Notes under the pieces: generated by a model
What the model was told of the DNA's origin: nothing
What the model saw: the letters and a program-made list of their open reading frames with translations, nothing else
The model's database searches: none
Shown: positions 54,040 to 63,961 of the stretch, one piece after another
Numbering within the stretch: the first letter of the stretch is position 1
How the letters are laid out: each line of letters starts with the position of its first letter
Assembly: GCA_963575745.1 (NCBI GenBank)
Contig: CAUYUJ010017634.1
Span: forward strand, 60,324 to 124,323
DNA length: 64,000 nt
Source: Prorocentrum cordatum
Lineage: Eukaryota; Sar; Dinophyceae; Prorocentrales; Prorocentraceae
Reading direction: 5' to 3'
Position numbers and translations under genes: made by a program

Positions 54040-54600
54040 AGATTTGGCGACAGTTTGTCCCGCCGATGTTGGTGGCCAGCGGGGTGCCCGGGTTTCCGGT
54101 TCCGGGTTCTCGGGTTTGGTTGTTGGTTCCGGTCCGATGTCGGTGGGTTCCGGGTGTCCGGGTTCCTGGTCGATCTCTTCATCAATTACACCATCCACTG
54201 ATTGGGGTCTTTCTCCGGTGTACGTAATTGTGTCCATTCTCTTCCCTCCTCCCTCTCCTCGTCCTCCTCCCCCTCCCTGCAATGCATGCGTGTTCCTTCT
54301 GCGAGGCAGCTGGCAGAGTTTTGTCTCGTCTGGTCGGGTGCGCAGGGATCCGTCTGCCGACGCGCCGTGCCGGCGCATGCCTTCTGTCTTTCTGTCTCTG
54401 TCATCCTCTCTCCCCCGTCTCTCGCCCTTGCCCCTACTTGGCGTGCCAGACGCGGCCCTGGCAACTTGTTCACCGCGCTCTCTGCCCGCGCGTCCTTCAT
54501 GGAATGCCCGGCTTTCGTATCGCATCGGGCGTTTCCGCCCGATTTCGGACCCCGGGACCATCAGAGATGAATCTGGCCCGAGAAAATTGACGCCGAAAGA
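54040..54600. other. Intergenic or intronic stretch with GGGTTCCGG minirepeats
   Basis: 54090-54165 contains imperfect GGGTTCCGGGTGTCCGGGTT-type units. No protein recognised in 54170-54600. Confidence 0.4.
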
Positions 54601-54609
54601 CGGGGTCTT

Positions 54610-54765
54610 GGAGGAGGAGGAGGAAGAGGAGGAAGAGGAGGAGGAGGAGGAGGAGGAGGAGGAGAAAGAGGAGGAGGAGGAGGAGGAGGAGGAGGAGGAG
54701 GAGGAGGTGGAGGAAAGGGAGGAGGAGGAGGAGGAAAAGGAGGAGGAGGAGGAGGTCGTGATTTT
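54610..54765. repeat. (GAG)n purine tract
   Basis: GAG/GAA triplets with a GTG variant. Confidence 0.95.
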
Positions 54766-54855
54766 CGACGATGTCGCGATTTCTCTCCAGGGTCGGACTT
54801 GAGAGTCCGAGGAGACGCAGGGGCCACCGCCAGTCTCCATGGGGTTGCCATGATA

Positions 54856-55015
54856 AGTCGGGGCCGTCCCTCCACGGGAGGAATAGAAATCATAGTCGAA
54901 AACAGTCAGGGGACGATTTTTGTTTGACTACTGGATTTTCGAATCTGTTGGAGCATGTTTTGACTATTTTTCAGTTTTCGCCCAAAATCCGCCTGTAGGG
55001 GGGACATGCCCGACC
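54856..55015. mobile_element. MITE-like element, family D, copy 2
   Basis: AGTCGGGGCCGTCCCTCCA at the left and the complement of GGGGGGACATGCCCGACC at the right. Shares CGCCCAAAATCC and GGGAGGAAT with 48582-48733. Confidence 0.7.
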
Positions 55016-55140
55016 TAAGGTTACCAGGGCCCCACGGGACCAGCGGGGGGCCGCAAAGCGGGCCCCGCGAGCCCACACGAGCTCCGAGGAGCCTCCCGCA
55101 CAATCCGAGAGGGCCCCGGGACGGCTCAAGGGCGCTCCAA

Positions 55141-55386
55141 GACTCCTCCTCCTCCTCCTCCTTCTCCTCCTCCTCCTCCTCCTCCTCCTCCTCACTCCTC
55201 CTCCTCCTCCTCCTCCTCTTCCTCCTCCTCCTCCTCGTCCTGCTCCTCCTGCTCCTCCTGCTCCTCCTCCTCCTCCTCCTCCTCCTCCTCCTCCTCCTCC
55301 TCCTCCTCCTCCTCCTCCTCCTCCTGCGCATCCTCACTCCTCCTCCTCCTCCTCCTCCTCACTCCTCCTCCTCCTCCTCCTCCTCC
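55141..55386. repeat. (CTC)n array, 5' flank of the LINE
   Basis: Near-pure CTC/CCT with rare CTG units. It ends exactly where the spliced leader starts. Confidence 0.96.
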
Positions 55387-55408
55387 TCCGTAGCCATTTT
55401 GGCTCAAG
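55387..55408 (+). other. Dinoflagellate spliced-leader sequence at the 5' end of a LINE
   Basis: All 22 nt match the conserved dinoflagellate SL (first position T): TCCGTAGCC followed by ATTTTGGCTCAAG. This sequence is normally added to mRNA 5' ends by trans-splicing. Its presence in genomic DNA at the border of a retroelement shows the element was copied from a trans-spliced transcript. An ATG (55409) follows immediately, in a frame that does not encode the conserved part of ORF1. Confidence 0.97.
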
Positions 55409-55596
55409 ATGTTTCCGCCCCGTGGCAGAGCACGGAGACCCTTGGTCCAGGGACAGCTCAGGACCCGCTTTCATAACCCCGCCTTCTACCTGCCCAGGTG
55501 GTCGAGCTTCATTTTCGGCACAGTTGTCGCCAGCTGCTGCCTCCACGCGCGATCGACAGAGGCTGGCGCGGGCCTCATCTCTCGCAGGCAGATAGC

Positions 55597-56635
55597 ATGG
55601 GAGGCAAAGGCGTGCCAGCTCCTGTTGCCGTCGAAGGTGCCCACGGAGACGTGGGAAGCAAACGCCAACAAGACCCATGGCATGAAGGAGCTGCACTTCT
55701 CGGCAACAAACTCGCCGTACACGACCTTCCGGCCCACGTCCGCAAGCAGCTGGAGGAGACCATGGCCGCCCAGATCGCCGACGCCAGCGCCAAGTTCGAA
55801 GCCACTGCTCGAGCCGTCACAGCCAAAGCTAGTCAAGACTTCTTCGACAGCATCACGAAGATCACAGCCGATCTCAGCCAGCGACACGAGGCCACGGAAC
55901 GCAACATCACCGAAGTCAAGCAGCGCACCACCTCCCTGGAGAAAGAGAACATCGACCTCAAAGCAGCCGTCGCCAGACTCGACGCCATCGTCACAGCTTC
56001 AGAAGCACGTGCGCCCGCCCTCAACCTGGACGGCCTTGGCACGTGGGACCGCGATCCCGACCCAACGACATTCTGGTGCAGCAGCCCGCAGGAGTACAAC
56101 CAACCCGAGCTCGAGAAGAGCCTCGCCGACTGGTTCACCGCCGCTGGCATTGACAAGAGCCACATCATCTTCAACACCGTCGGCCCCGCCAAGCGCCACT
56201 CGTTCCAGGTCAGCGGAGGAACCGTCGTTGCCGAACCCCGAGCTCAACGACTCCACGGAGCTCTCCGCAATGGAAAGGAATGGCGCACTTTCAGTACACT
56301 TCGGAGCAATGGTCTTCTTGCTCCTCTCTATGTCTCCGCCGACAAAAAGTCCGAAAGCCGTTCGAACAGAAGTGCAGATCAAGCGATTATCAAAGATCAT
56401 GCAGAATGCCGTGCCTGACTCTGACCTTCGCAATCATCGGACTCTTGGTTACGTTAGCCACCGTGGTGAAGCTTTGGCCCGCTTGCTCGTCGGAGCCAAC
56501 GCTGACGCTCCTACCCGCATCCAGTGGTCCAGCGCCGCCATCACTTGCGGCTTCGACGAAGCCAAACAGCGGCAGATCAACGCAGAGTTCGCCTCCAACT
56601 TCGCAGACCCCCTCACATCCGCGCAGTGGCTTTAG
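55597..56635 (+). CDS. LINE ORF1 protein (coiled coil plus nucleic-acid-binding domain), with a frame change
   Basis: The likely start is ATG 55597 (MGGKGVPAPVAVEG); an in-frame GTG/ATG region upstream is open from 55498. Residues about 45-140 are helical and heptad-like (LEETMAAQIADASAKFEATA, then QRTTSLEKENIDLKAAVARL), typical of ORF1 trimerisation. A compact C-terminal domain follows (DGLGTWDRDPDPTTF onward) that binds nucleic acid in such elements. At a run of five A (about 56344-56348) the conserved reading moves +1: the first frame ends at 56418, while the new frame gives SPKAVRTEVQIKRLSKIMQ and runs to a stop at 56633-56635. A sequencing or genomic 1-nt insertion, or slippage, would explain this. 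Confidence 0.75.
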
Positions 56636-56639
56636 CCAT

Positions 56640-59600
56640 CGCTGGAGCCCATGGCTCCTCAAGCCTTCGCAGGAGGGCCTCAACGTGGCAGTCTGGAACA
56701 CGCAAGCTCTACTCGGACAATCAGATCAACGCCGTGAAGACAAACGCCGCCTGATCCTGCCATATCTTTGTCAAAGAGCACTAATCGCCTTCCAGGAAAC
56801 GCACGGCACGATCGACGACCTCTCCCTCCTGGCCAACTCGACCCAGCACCCGTGCAAGCCGTTCCACTCCCCCGTGATGGCCGACAACATCCCCGTCACC
56901 AATGCAGGCGGCGTGGGCTTCCTCGTCCCGCACGACGAAGGCGAACAAGAACTCCCCCCCGCGCTACGTCCTCGCATCAGGTTTGAGGTCGTCATCCATG
57001 GCCGTGCCGCCTGGCTTCGGGCCACGGATGCCAGCCTCCAGTTCGAGGTCACCGTCCTCAACATCCACAACTACGGCTTCACCGTAGCAGACCGACTTTC
57101 TCTTCGAGATCAGCGGCAAGCACTCCGACAACATGCCGACGATCAACCACAACATCGCTTCTTCATGGTCGTGGGCGATTTCAACGTGGCCGAATTCCCA
57201 CCGAAGTCCCTAAATGCCCCCGTCGACTCTGGCACCGCCGCCGCGCAGAGATACCAATACCAACCTGTATTCTGGCGATCACTCTTCCGCGACATGATCG
57301 AGATCACATCGCCCCCAACTACCCACAGAGCTGAAGGGAACATGAGCGAATACACCATCGACCGATGCTTCATCAACCTCCCCAGCCATCTCATGCCCCT
57401 CGTGGAGACCGTTTACATAGCCGACGACTCCCCGCTCGAGAACCCCCGCGGCCCGATAAGCGACCACAAGATCATGCACGTCCGCATCCGCCTCCGCAAG
57501 CCCAAGGTCGCCACGGAGCACGGCATCCCCGCGCACATCTTTGACACTCTTCACTATAGGCACCACATCACCAATATTCTTGCCAACATAGACATGACCA
57601 ACATGACCCCGATTGCAAAATGGCGCACGCTCAAGGCCGCGACGCAGGTCGCCGCCGCCCACGCCCGCGACGCGCTGACCAAGCTCCCCGCGGACGAGCT
57701 GACTTCTCAGCCTGGGCTCGTAGCCAAGGAGACCAGCGCCATGACTCTCCGCAGCATCGCACGGGCTATATGGTACCAGAACGTCCCGCTCGCCAACTCG
57801 CTTATCGAGCACGCCGACATCGGACGCCCTCACCTGAAGGTCATCGGAAACACGGGCAGCGTAAACGACATGCCGACGTTCACCAGGGCCGCAGAGATCA
57901 CGCACGCCAGCCTCAGCAACGAACGCAAAGCCATCGCATCTGCTCGGTCTCGCGCCGCCTTCGCAGCCAACAACGCCCCGCTCGGCCAGAAGCGGCGCCA
58001 GCGCGCCAAGCGAGAAGGCTACCGAGGCGAACTATGGAAGCCCTTCGCCAAGCGCCTCGTGCTTACAGGCATCAAGACCATCACCGGCAACTCGTCGAAC
58101 ATCGTCGCCGACCCCGCCACCATGCACCAGGCCATCATGCGTCACTGGGCTTCCGTGTTCGCCGAGAAGCACGTTGACGAAACCTTGCTCACAAGCTACC
58201 TCGACTCGGTTTTCCCACGACGCCCACGAGCTGATCTTCCCATCCCTGACGCTCAGGATCTCAAGAAGGTCGCCCGCCTTGCAGGTGACTCTGCACCAGG
58301 CCCAGTCGGACTACCTTACCGCGCTTGGCTTCGCACCCCCGACAGCTTCGACATCCCGGCCGACGTCGCCCACGACGTCGCCACCAACAATAACATCCCG
58401 CACGACCTCAACTCTTCTCTCATGGCCATGTTGCCGAAAGGTGACGAACCCACGGGTAACGCAGAATGCACGCGTGCTCCAGAGTGCTTACGGCCGCTCT
58501 CTATGAAGAACACCGACGTGAAGTTGCTAGCGTCCGCCGCCAACCGACAGCTTCACCCCCTCGCCGCCCTGACCTCGCCTGAGCAGCAGGGCTTCGTATC
58601 AGGCCGCCAGTTCCTGAACAATGTAGTCACCGTGGACGCCTCTGCTCGCAGACGCAGCCTTTCCCCCGCTGCATCAACTGACATGCCCGTTTTCGTCAGC
58701 ATGGACATCGCAGCCGCATTCCCCAGCCTTGGCCATCAGTGGTTGTGGGGCGTCATCGAGCGCTGGGGCATCCACGGCCACATGCTGCGCCTGCTCAAAG
58801 CCTGCTACTTCTGGCCCGTCTCTTTCCTTGACTTGGGAGGAGAACGTCGCCCCCTGCTGAATGCAGCATCGGGCGTCGCACAAGGCTGCCCTCTGAGCGG
58901 CGCCATCTGGGCGCTCGTCTTCGACCCCATCATTATCGCCCTCAGCCGCGAGCTCCGCGAGATGCAGCGCGGGCTTGTCAGCGACTGCGCCGATGACCTC
59001 GGCATCATCCTAGCCAGACTGTCCGACATCTCCCTGCTCGCCCCGCACGTGGTCGCTGCCGAAGTACTTGCAGGCCTCCGGCTTCAAGCAAAGAAATGCA
59101 TCGTCGCCCCTACATGGACGCTCCCCACACAAGACATCATCGCCGAGATGCGCCACATCCTCACGAACGTCCACGCCCCGTGGTCCAACTTCAAGATCGA
59201 GCCTATGGCACGCTACCTCGGCTTTTTCGCTGGCCCAGGCGCGACGCTTGAGGACCAGTGGCGCGGGTCATCTGTCAAGTGGTGGGACCGCGTTGAGAAG
59301 CTCGCAGCCTCGCATGCACCGCTACAACAATGCATCAAGCTTTACAACGTCGCCGCTGTCACATGCCTGGGGTACGTCGGCCAGCTCTTCGAGCCCCCTG
59401 AAGGTATCCTGCAGAAGGAGCTGCAGGCCATCAACAAGTTGCTGCGAGTCGCCCCGTCCAGCTTCGCGAAGTCCGATGTTCTGGCGATGACGCTCTGGAC
59501 GAACGTGGAAGTTCCGATAGGCATTGAGAACTACCTATCCGCCACCCTCTGGCGCACGGCGACCACCACGGTCACAGGCTGGCAACTTGCCCACCGACTA

Positions 59601-61049
59601 CTATGCGACGCAGCCTACGACCAACTCCCCCTCGTCTCCGCCACGCAAGGAGTCTGCTGCAACGAGAGCTGGAAGATCAAGACCGCCATTGTCCAACGCC
59701 TCGAAGGCGCCACCAACGCCACTTCCTTCACGGGCGTCAAAGGCTCTCACCTCAAGCGCCTCACACGCACAGCTGGACCACGTCCGCGTGCACGTGCCGC
59801 CCTGATCGCCTGTCACAAGCGTGCTGCCAGACCAGGACTACAAGCCCTTCTCCATCGCCAAGTCCTTCAGCCTGCCCCTCATCCCGCTCTGCGCCGACAC
59901 CGCCAGCCAGCCAAGATCACCCCGCAGTCAGCCTACCTGAAGTCTCTCAACGAACAGCTGTACGTAGACACCATGCCCAACACGATCAAGCGCCGACTGA
60001 TCGCCTGGTTTCCACACCTTGACTCAAACCGACAACGCACGCGCGAACCGCCAGACGGACCCCGACGTGAAGCTGAACGAGCGCAAGACCGACTGATGAA
60101 CCGCGCCCGTGCATGGGCCGCCCACTGGTTCCCCAACATCCTGCTAAACGACCCCAGCATCGACAACCGTGACGATTGGATACAGTGGTGCACCACCTAC
60201 CTGTACGAGCTCCTCGGCACCGACCTGTTCCTGCCGCTGTACGCCACGAGCATCCAGCGCCACCGCATCGCAGTCAACATGTGCATACAGTCGTGGGACA
60301 ATAGCGGCATGGGACGACTTCTACTCGAACGCCGCCTTGCCCACAATGACCAACCCCGCGATTCTTCTCGCAGTCGATCCCCTCGTTCATCATTGCTCAC
60401 ATATGAAGCCGCCCAACATCGTGCCCGTCGCCGCTGGATCAGCCACATCCTTCCCCTCATCGAGCCCGACGCCAACCCCGAGGACCTCCGCCGCGACGAT
60501 GATGACATTGAAGACGAAGTCCTTCCTGAAGGCCCCGACGCACCACCAGACCTTCTACAAGCTGAAAAAGTTCCTGATGATCTACCTGATCGATGGATGC
60601 GCCTGCGCTCCCACTTGGCGACCCTTCCGCCTGCCAGGCTGTGGGGCGCGCTGAAGGTGCTTGCAGGAGCACGGACAACCTCGCGCAGGATGCACGTGAT
60701 CCCAATCAAGCGCTCCTGCCACTTCGGGTGCCCCCTCCCCGACGGCCAAGACGCAATCCAGCACTGCGTCATCTGCGACCGCATGTGGCACCAGCTGGCC
60801 GAACCCCGAGGCCAACTGAGCGCTCATTTACTGACGAGGCTTGGACTTCCCAAGCTCACCGACCCCTTCGACGGCGAGAACGGCATCCCCAACGGCGTCG
60901 CGAGGCTCAGCGTCGCGACGCGTGTCTACCACCTCACCAAGGACGATGTCCTGCCGATGACGTACCAGAAGCAAGCGACCGCCGTTGCTGCCGCCCGCCA
61001 CGCTCTGAAGCTGCCCGCCGACCTTTCGGGCGGAGCTGGCGCGCCGTAG
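56640..61049 (+). CDS. LINE ORF2: endonuclease, reverse transcriptase, Cys/His motif
   Basis: The conserved part begins near 56687 with LNVAVWNTQALLG and has no obvious ATG, so translation may depend on ORF1 readthrough or re-initiation. The frame is open back to 56280. The endonuclease shows FQETHGT, VVGDFN (57175-57190) and SDHKIMH (about 57458). The reverse transcriptase has FVSMDIAAAFPS (Asp at 58704), GVAQGCPLSG and the catalytic CADD (58988-58999; Cys replaces the usual Tyr or Phe). Near the end SCHFGCPLPDG ... QHCVICDRMW is a CCHC-like motif. The stop is at 61047-61049. Between about 59765 and 59925 this frame loses protein character while another reads LPDQDYKPFSIAKSF, so two compensating indels are suspected. 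Confidence 0.9.
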   Translation, partial: RWSPWLLKPSQEGLNVAVWNTQALLGQSDQRREDKRRLILPYLCQRALIAFQETHGTIDDLSLLANSTQHPCKPFHSPVMADNIPVTNAGGVGFLVPHDEGEQELPPALRPRIRFEVVIHGRAAWLRATDASLQFEVTVLNIHNYGFTVADRLSLRDQRQALRQHADDQPQHRFFMVVGDFNVAEFPPKSLNAPVDSGTAAAQRYQYQPVFWRSLFRDMIEITSPPTTHRAEGNMSEYTIDRCFINLPSHLMPLVETVYIADDSPLENPRGPISDHKIMHVRIRLRKPKVATEHGIPAHIFDTLHYRHHITNILANIDMTNMTPIAKWRTLKAATQVAAAHARDALTKLPADELTSQPGLVAKETSAMTLRSIARAIWYQNVPLANSLIEHADIGRPHLKVIGNTGSVNDMPTFTRAAEITHASLSNERKAIASARSRAAFAANNAPLGQKRRQRAKREGYRGELWKPFAKRLVLTGIKTITGNSSNIVADPATMHQAIMRHWASVFAEKHVDETLLTSYLDSVFPRRPRADLPIPDAQDLKKVARLAGDSAPGPVGLPYRAWLRTPDSFDIPADVAHDVATNNNIPHDLNSSLMAMLPKGDEPTGNAECTRAPECLRPLSMKNTDVKLLASAANRQLHPLAALTSPEQQGFVSGRQFLNNVVTVDASARRRSLSPAASTDMPVFVSMDIAAAFPSLGHQWLWGVIERWGIHGHMLRLLKACYFWPVSFLDLGGERRPLLNAASGVAQGCPLSGAIWALVFDPIIIALSRELREMQRGLVSDCADDLGIILARLSDISLLAPHVVAAEVLAGLRLQAKKCIVAPTWTLPTQDIIAEMRHILTNVHAPWSNFKIEPMARYLGFFAGPGATLEDQWRGSSVKWWDRVEKLAASHAPLQQCIKLYNVAAVTCLGYVGQLFEPPEGILQKELQAINKLLRVAPSSFAKSDVLAMTLWTNVEVPIGIENYLSATLWRTATTTVTGWQLAHRLLCDAAYDQLPLVSATQGVCCNESWKIKTAIVQRLEGATNATSFTGVKGSHLKRLTRTAGPRPRARAALIACHKRAARPGLQALLHRQVLQPAPHPALRRHRQPAKITPQSAYLKSLNEQLYVDTMPNTIKRRLIAWFPHLDSNRQRTREPPDGPRREAERAQDRLMNRARAWAAHWFPNILLNDPSIDNRDDWIQWCTTYLYELLGTDLFLPLYATSIQRHRIAVNMCIQSWDNSGMGRLLLERRLAHNDQPRDSSRSRSPRSSLLTYEAAQHRARRRWISHILPLIEPDANPEDLRRDDDDIEDEVLPEGPDAPPDLLQAEKVPDDLPDRWMRLRSHLATLPPARLWGALKVLAGARTTSRRMHVIPIKRSCHFGCPLPDGQDAIQHCVICDRMWHQLAEPRGQLSAHLLTRLGLPKLTDPFDGENGIPNGVARLSVATRVYHLTKDDVLPMTYQKQATAVAAARHALKLPADLSGGAGAP

Positions 61050-61091
61050 TTCGGCCTTCCGACGGACTCGCCCCCTCAGGCGACGTTCGCT

Positions 61092-61235
61092 CCTCCTCCT
61101 CCTCCTCCTCCTCCTCCTCCTCCTCCTCCTCCTCATCATCACCATCATCATCATCAGTCTCCTCCTCCTCCTCCTCCTCCTCCTCCTGCTCCTCCTGCTC
61201 CTCCTCCTCCTCCTCCTCTTCCTCCTCGCCCTCCC
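61092..61235. repeat. (CTC)n array, 3' flank of the LINE
   Basis: CTC triplets with a short CAT insert (61133-61155), in the same strand sense as the 5' flank. Confidence 0.96.
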
Positions 61236-61785
61236 CGCGCAAAGATGGCCCCGCGAGGGCCCACGTGGAGATTGACTGTTCTTGTATCCCTGGCAACAAC
61301 AGGCGGGAGACCACGGGGGGGGGAGGGGAGGGGGCCGGTCGTGCCACGACTCGCGCCAGCGCCTTCCGGGAATGCTCGCGGGCGGCTGACTCCCAAGCGG
61401 CGCCAGCGCGAATAGTGACGTGACTTTGTGTGGGGGGGGGTGTGGCGGGGCTGGCCACGGGCGTTATCGCGAATAACGGAAGATTGGGCCTACCGAGGAC
61501 CCAGCGGGTGATACATTGGCGATGCAGCCCGATTTCCCGACCCCACCTGCTCGGACCCCACCTGGGAGACCTACAGTTAAGACGCTGGAGTAAAGAACGG
61601 TTCGGGCTCGCAGTTCTTTCGGCATTCGCCTGGTTGTTTCCTGAGCGCTCCTCATGCACCTTTTAGGCCAACAAAGAAGGCTTCGCTCGCACGATGTATC
61701 CCCCCGAGCTGCTGGAGACTGGAGTTGCCTGGGACGCGGCGCCGCAAGCCAGGATGGGCGGCCGCAGCGCGCCTGCCTCCTCGCG
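61236..61785. other. Stretch without supported gene
   Basis: 61325-61425 shares TGCCAC..C and TCCGGGAATGCT words with 48530-48570 and CGGCGCCAGCG with 48763-48775, indicating another diverged dispersed repeat. No exon recognised. Confidence 0.4.
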
Positions 61786-62112
61786 GTGGCGGTGGTTGTG
61801 GTGGTGGTGGGTTGTGGTCGTGGTGGAAGTCCTGGTGTTAGTGGGTCGTGGGTGGTGGTGGTGGCGGTGGGTAGTGGTGGTAGTGGTGGTGGTGGTGGTG
61901 GTGGTGGTGCGTGTTGGTGGGGTGGTGGTGGCGGTGATGGTGGTGGTGGTGGCGGTGGGTCGTGGTCGTTGGTGGTGGTGGGTGGTGATGATGGTGGGTG
62001 GTGATGATGGTGGGTGGTTGTGGTGGTGGTGGGTGGTGGTGGCAGTGGGTGGTGTTGGGTGGTTGTGGTGGTGGTGGTGGGTGGTGGGTGGTTGTGGTGG
62101 TGGCAATGGCGA
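61786..62112. repeat. (GGT)n array with TGGTGGGTGG-type higher-order units
   Basis: About 325 bp of GTG/GGT units, with GGTGGGTGGTGATGATG and GTGGTTGTGGTGGTGG words repeated. Poly-V/W/G frames and the opposite-strand poly-H/T/P frames are artefacts. Confidence 0.96.
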
Positions 62113-62574
62113 TCCGCTCCGCTCCTGCTGGGGTGCCCACGGCAGGTTCGCGTCGTGTCTGCCGGCGGCGACCGCAGAACCTGGCAGAAAGGCTGGGCGC
62201 CGCCCGTGGCCCATGACGCGGCCCTTGAAGCGGTTCCCGCAGCGGCCGATCTCAGGGCGCCGGAGACGGGGGCACGGCAAGCAGGGGCACGGGGAACGCC
62301 GACGTCCACGTTTGAGCGCCGCATACGGGGGCATAGTGCACAGGGGCATGTGGGAAAGCCCAAGCCTCCGTTCAGCTACGCCCCCTTTTTTTGAATTTAA
62401 ATATTTGTAGATAAATCTATAAAATCAAGGCTTTTGTGAATTACGAAACCTCGATCATCTTTCAACTTTGAGCAATCCCTGCGGTGCCAGGACCCGGCTC
62501 CCGGGTCGACACGACGCGCACTTGCCGTACCTACTGCACACGGGCAGCCACCCCGCGACTTCTCCCGTGACGCC

Positions 62575-62760
62575 TCCCAGACCCCCGACGTCATGACTTG
62601 TTCACGACAAAGGCCCCCAGCGGTCTGGACCCATTTTCCTGGACGGGACCGGCCTTTCATCCCGAGTCGTTCTTGGACGGTCCCGTGGCCCCGTACGGGC
62701 TCCCAGAGGCCGGTTATGAGAGAAAAACCTCCTGTCGTTTTTGTTCGAACTCCGCCCGTG
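62575..62760 (-). repeat. Dispersed repeat, family H, reverse copy
   Basis: CCCAGACCCCCGACGTCATG at the left end, TCATCCCGAGTCGTTCTTGG inside, and GAAAAACCTCCTGTCGTTTT near the right end. Confidence 0.75.
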
Positions 62761-62889
62761 TGACGCGCCCCGGAGGTTCCATCTTACGCCAAGGAGGTCC
62801 CGAGGACCTGGGGCTCTGTGTCGCGACTCCTCCCATGGGTCCATATGCGATGGGGTCTTGGAGGTCGCGACTCCTCCCATCTGACGCCC

Positions 62890-63220
62890 TGGAGGTCCGG
62901 CTCGAGCCGCGCCGCCCACCCGCCGGCGCCGCCGCCGGCGCACGCCCGCGCCGCCGCCCGCGCTGCGCGCGCTGCGCGCCAGCGCAGCGGCCTCCGCCGC
63001 GTCGGCGGGGCCGCTGCGCGGCGGCCGCCCGAGGCGTGCCGCCGGCGCTGGCGGTCGCGGCGGGCGCGCCGGCGGCTGCCGCGCGGCGCCCGCCGCGGCG
63101 TCGGCGGCCGCCGCGCAGCGGCCGTCGACGCGGCGGCGGCGGCCGCCAGCGGTCGCGGCGGGCGCGCCAGCGGCTGCCGCGCGGCGGAAGCCGCGCAGCG
63201 GGTGGCCGGCGCGCGCAGAG
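62890..63220. repeat. Very GC-rich CGG/CGC region with ~100-bp duplicated segments
   Basis: GGTCGCGGCGGGCGCGCC(G/A)GCGGCTGCCGCGCGGCG occurs at about 63051 and 63151. Inverted GCCGCCGC and GCGGCGGC words make strong secondary structure likely. Open frames on both strands reflect composition. Confidence 0.7.
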
Positions 63221-63905
63221 GCGGAGGGGAGAGGTCTGGGGAGCAGCGGTATGGGTACCTTTTAGTCTCCCCGGTCGGGGGAAGGTCAGAGGAGGAACAT
63301 CGACTGCACGTTAGAGTGACCCGTTCGCCGGAGTGACCTTTTCTGGTGTGGGCCCATTGGGGGGTCCGCCGATCGCCGAAGGCGATGCGGTAGATGCGTC
63401 TTGCGCGCTTGTGTTTGGTCCCCCCGCGGCCACCAACAAGCCTCGCACCAAAGGTCATTCTTACCCAGGGTCACCCTTGCGTGTGATCGAGAACAGGTGC
63501 CTATAATATGCCGCTGCCCTTCGGGAGTCACACCACCAGGGGGAGGACTCCTCCTGGCTCCTCGCGCTTGTGGTCCCTTGTTGTGGTGGTGTCGCTTTGC
63601 TTTTTTCCTTTCAATCTCCTGGAATAAAAAGTTGACGAAAGTGGATATGGAGGGCTCGCTTCGGGTTCGCATCGGTGACTTCGTGGGGCTGCCTGGCCGC
63701 GGGGTCATCCTCTCGCAGCGGCGCCCCTTCCCCTTCTCCGCCCAATGTTGCATCGAAGCCCCAGGAGCGTCAACGGTTTCGTCAAGGACCAACTATGGAC
63801 GGAATGGGGATGGGGATGCTGAGCCAATGCGTGTTTTTTAAATGTGTTCGAAAGGATGAGACATCACATTGCGAAGGCCTTGCGGCCGGAACCGCCGACC
63901 TTGAA
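63221..63905. other. Unique stretch, possible weak exon
   Basis: 63625-63840 is open on + (VDMEGSLRVRIGDFVGLPGR) but resembles no family I can name and has no clear splice context. Nothing else is supported. Confidence 0.3.
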
Positions 63906-63907
63906 GG

Positions 63908-63961
<54 letters not shown>

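Larger units (their letters stand above)
55387..61091 (+). mobile_element. Full-length non-LTR retrotransposon (LINE) with spliced-leader 5' end, inside a CTC microsatellite
   Basis: The borders are the SL at 55387 and GGCGACGTTCG at 61091; CTC arrays lie outside both (55141-55386, 61092-61235). There is no poly-A tail. It codes for an ORF1 RNA-binding protein and an ORF2 with apurinic-type endonuclease, reverse transcriptase and a C-terminal Cys/His motif. Because the target is repetitive, a target duplication cannot be told from the array itself. Confidence 0.9.

Noticed and set aside
55409-56340. ATG directly after the spliced leader as the start of ORF1
   Set aside because: That frame is Ser/Pro/Arg-rich and only becomes protein-like after the A5 run; the coiled-coil and binding domain are in the other frame from 55597.
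61838-62363. Minus-strand Thr/His/Pro-rich frames
   Set aside because: Complement of the GGT array.
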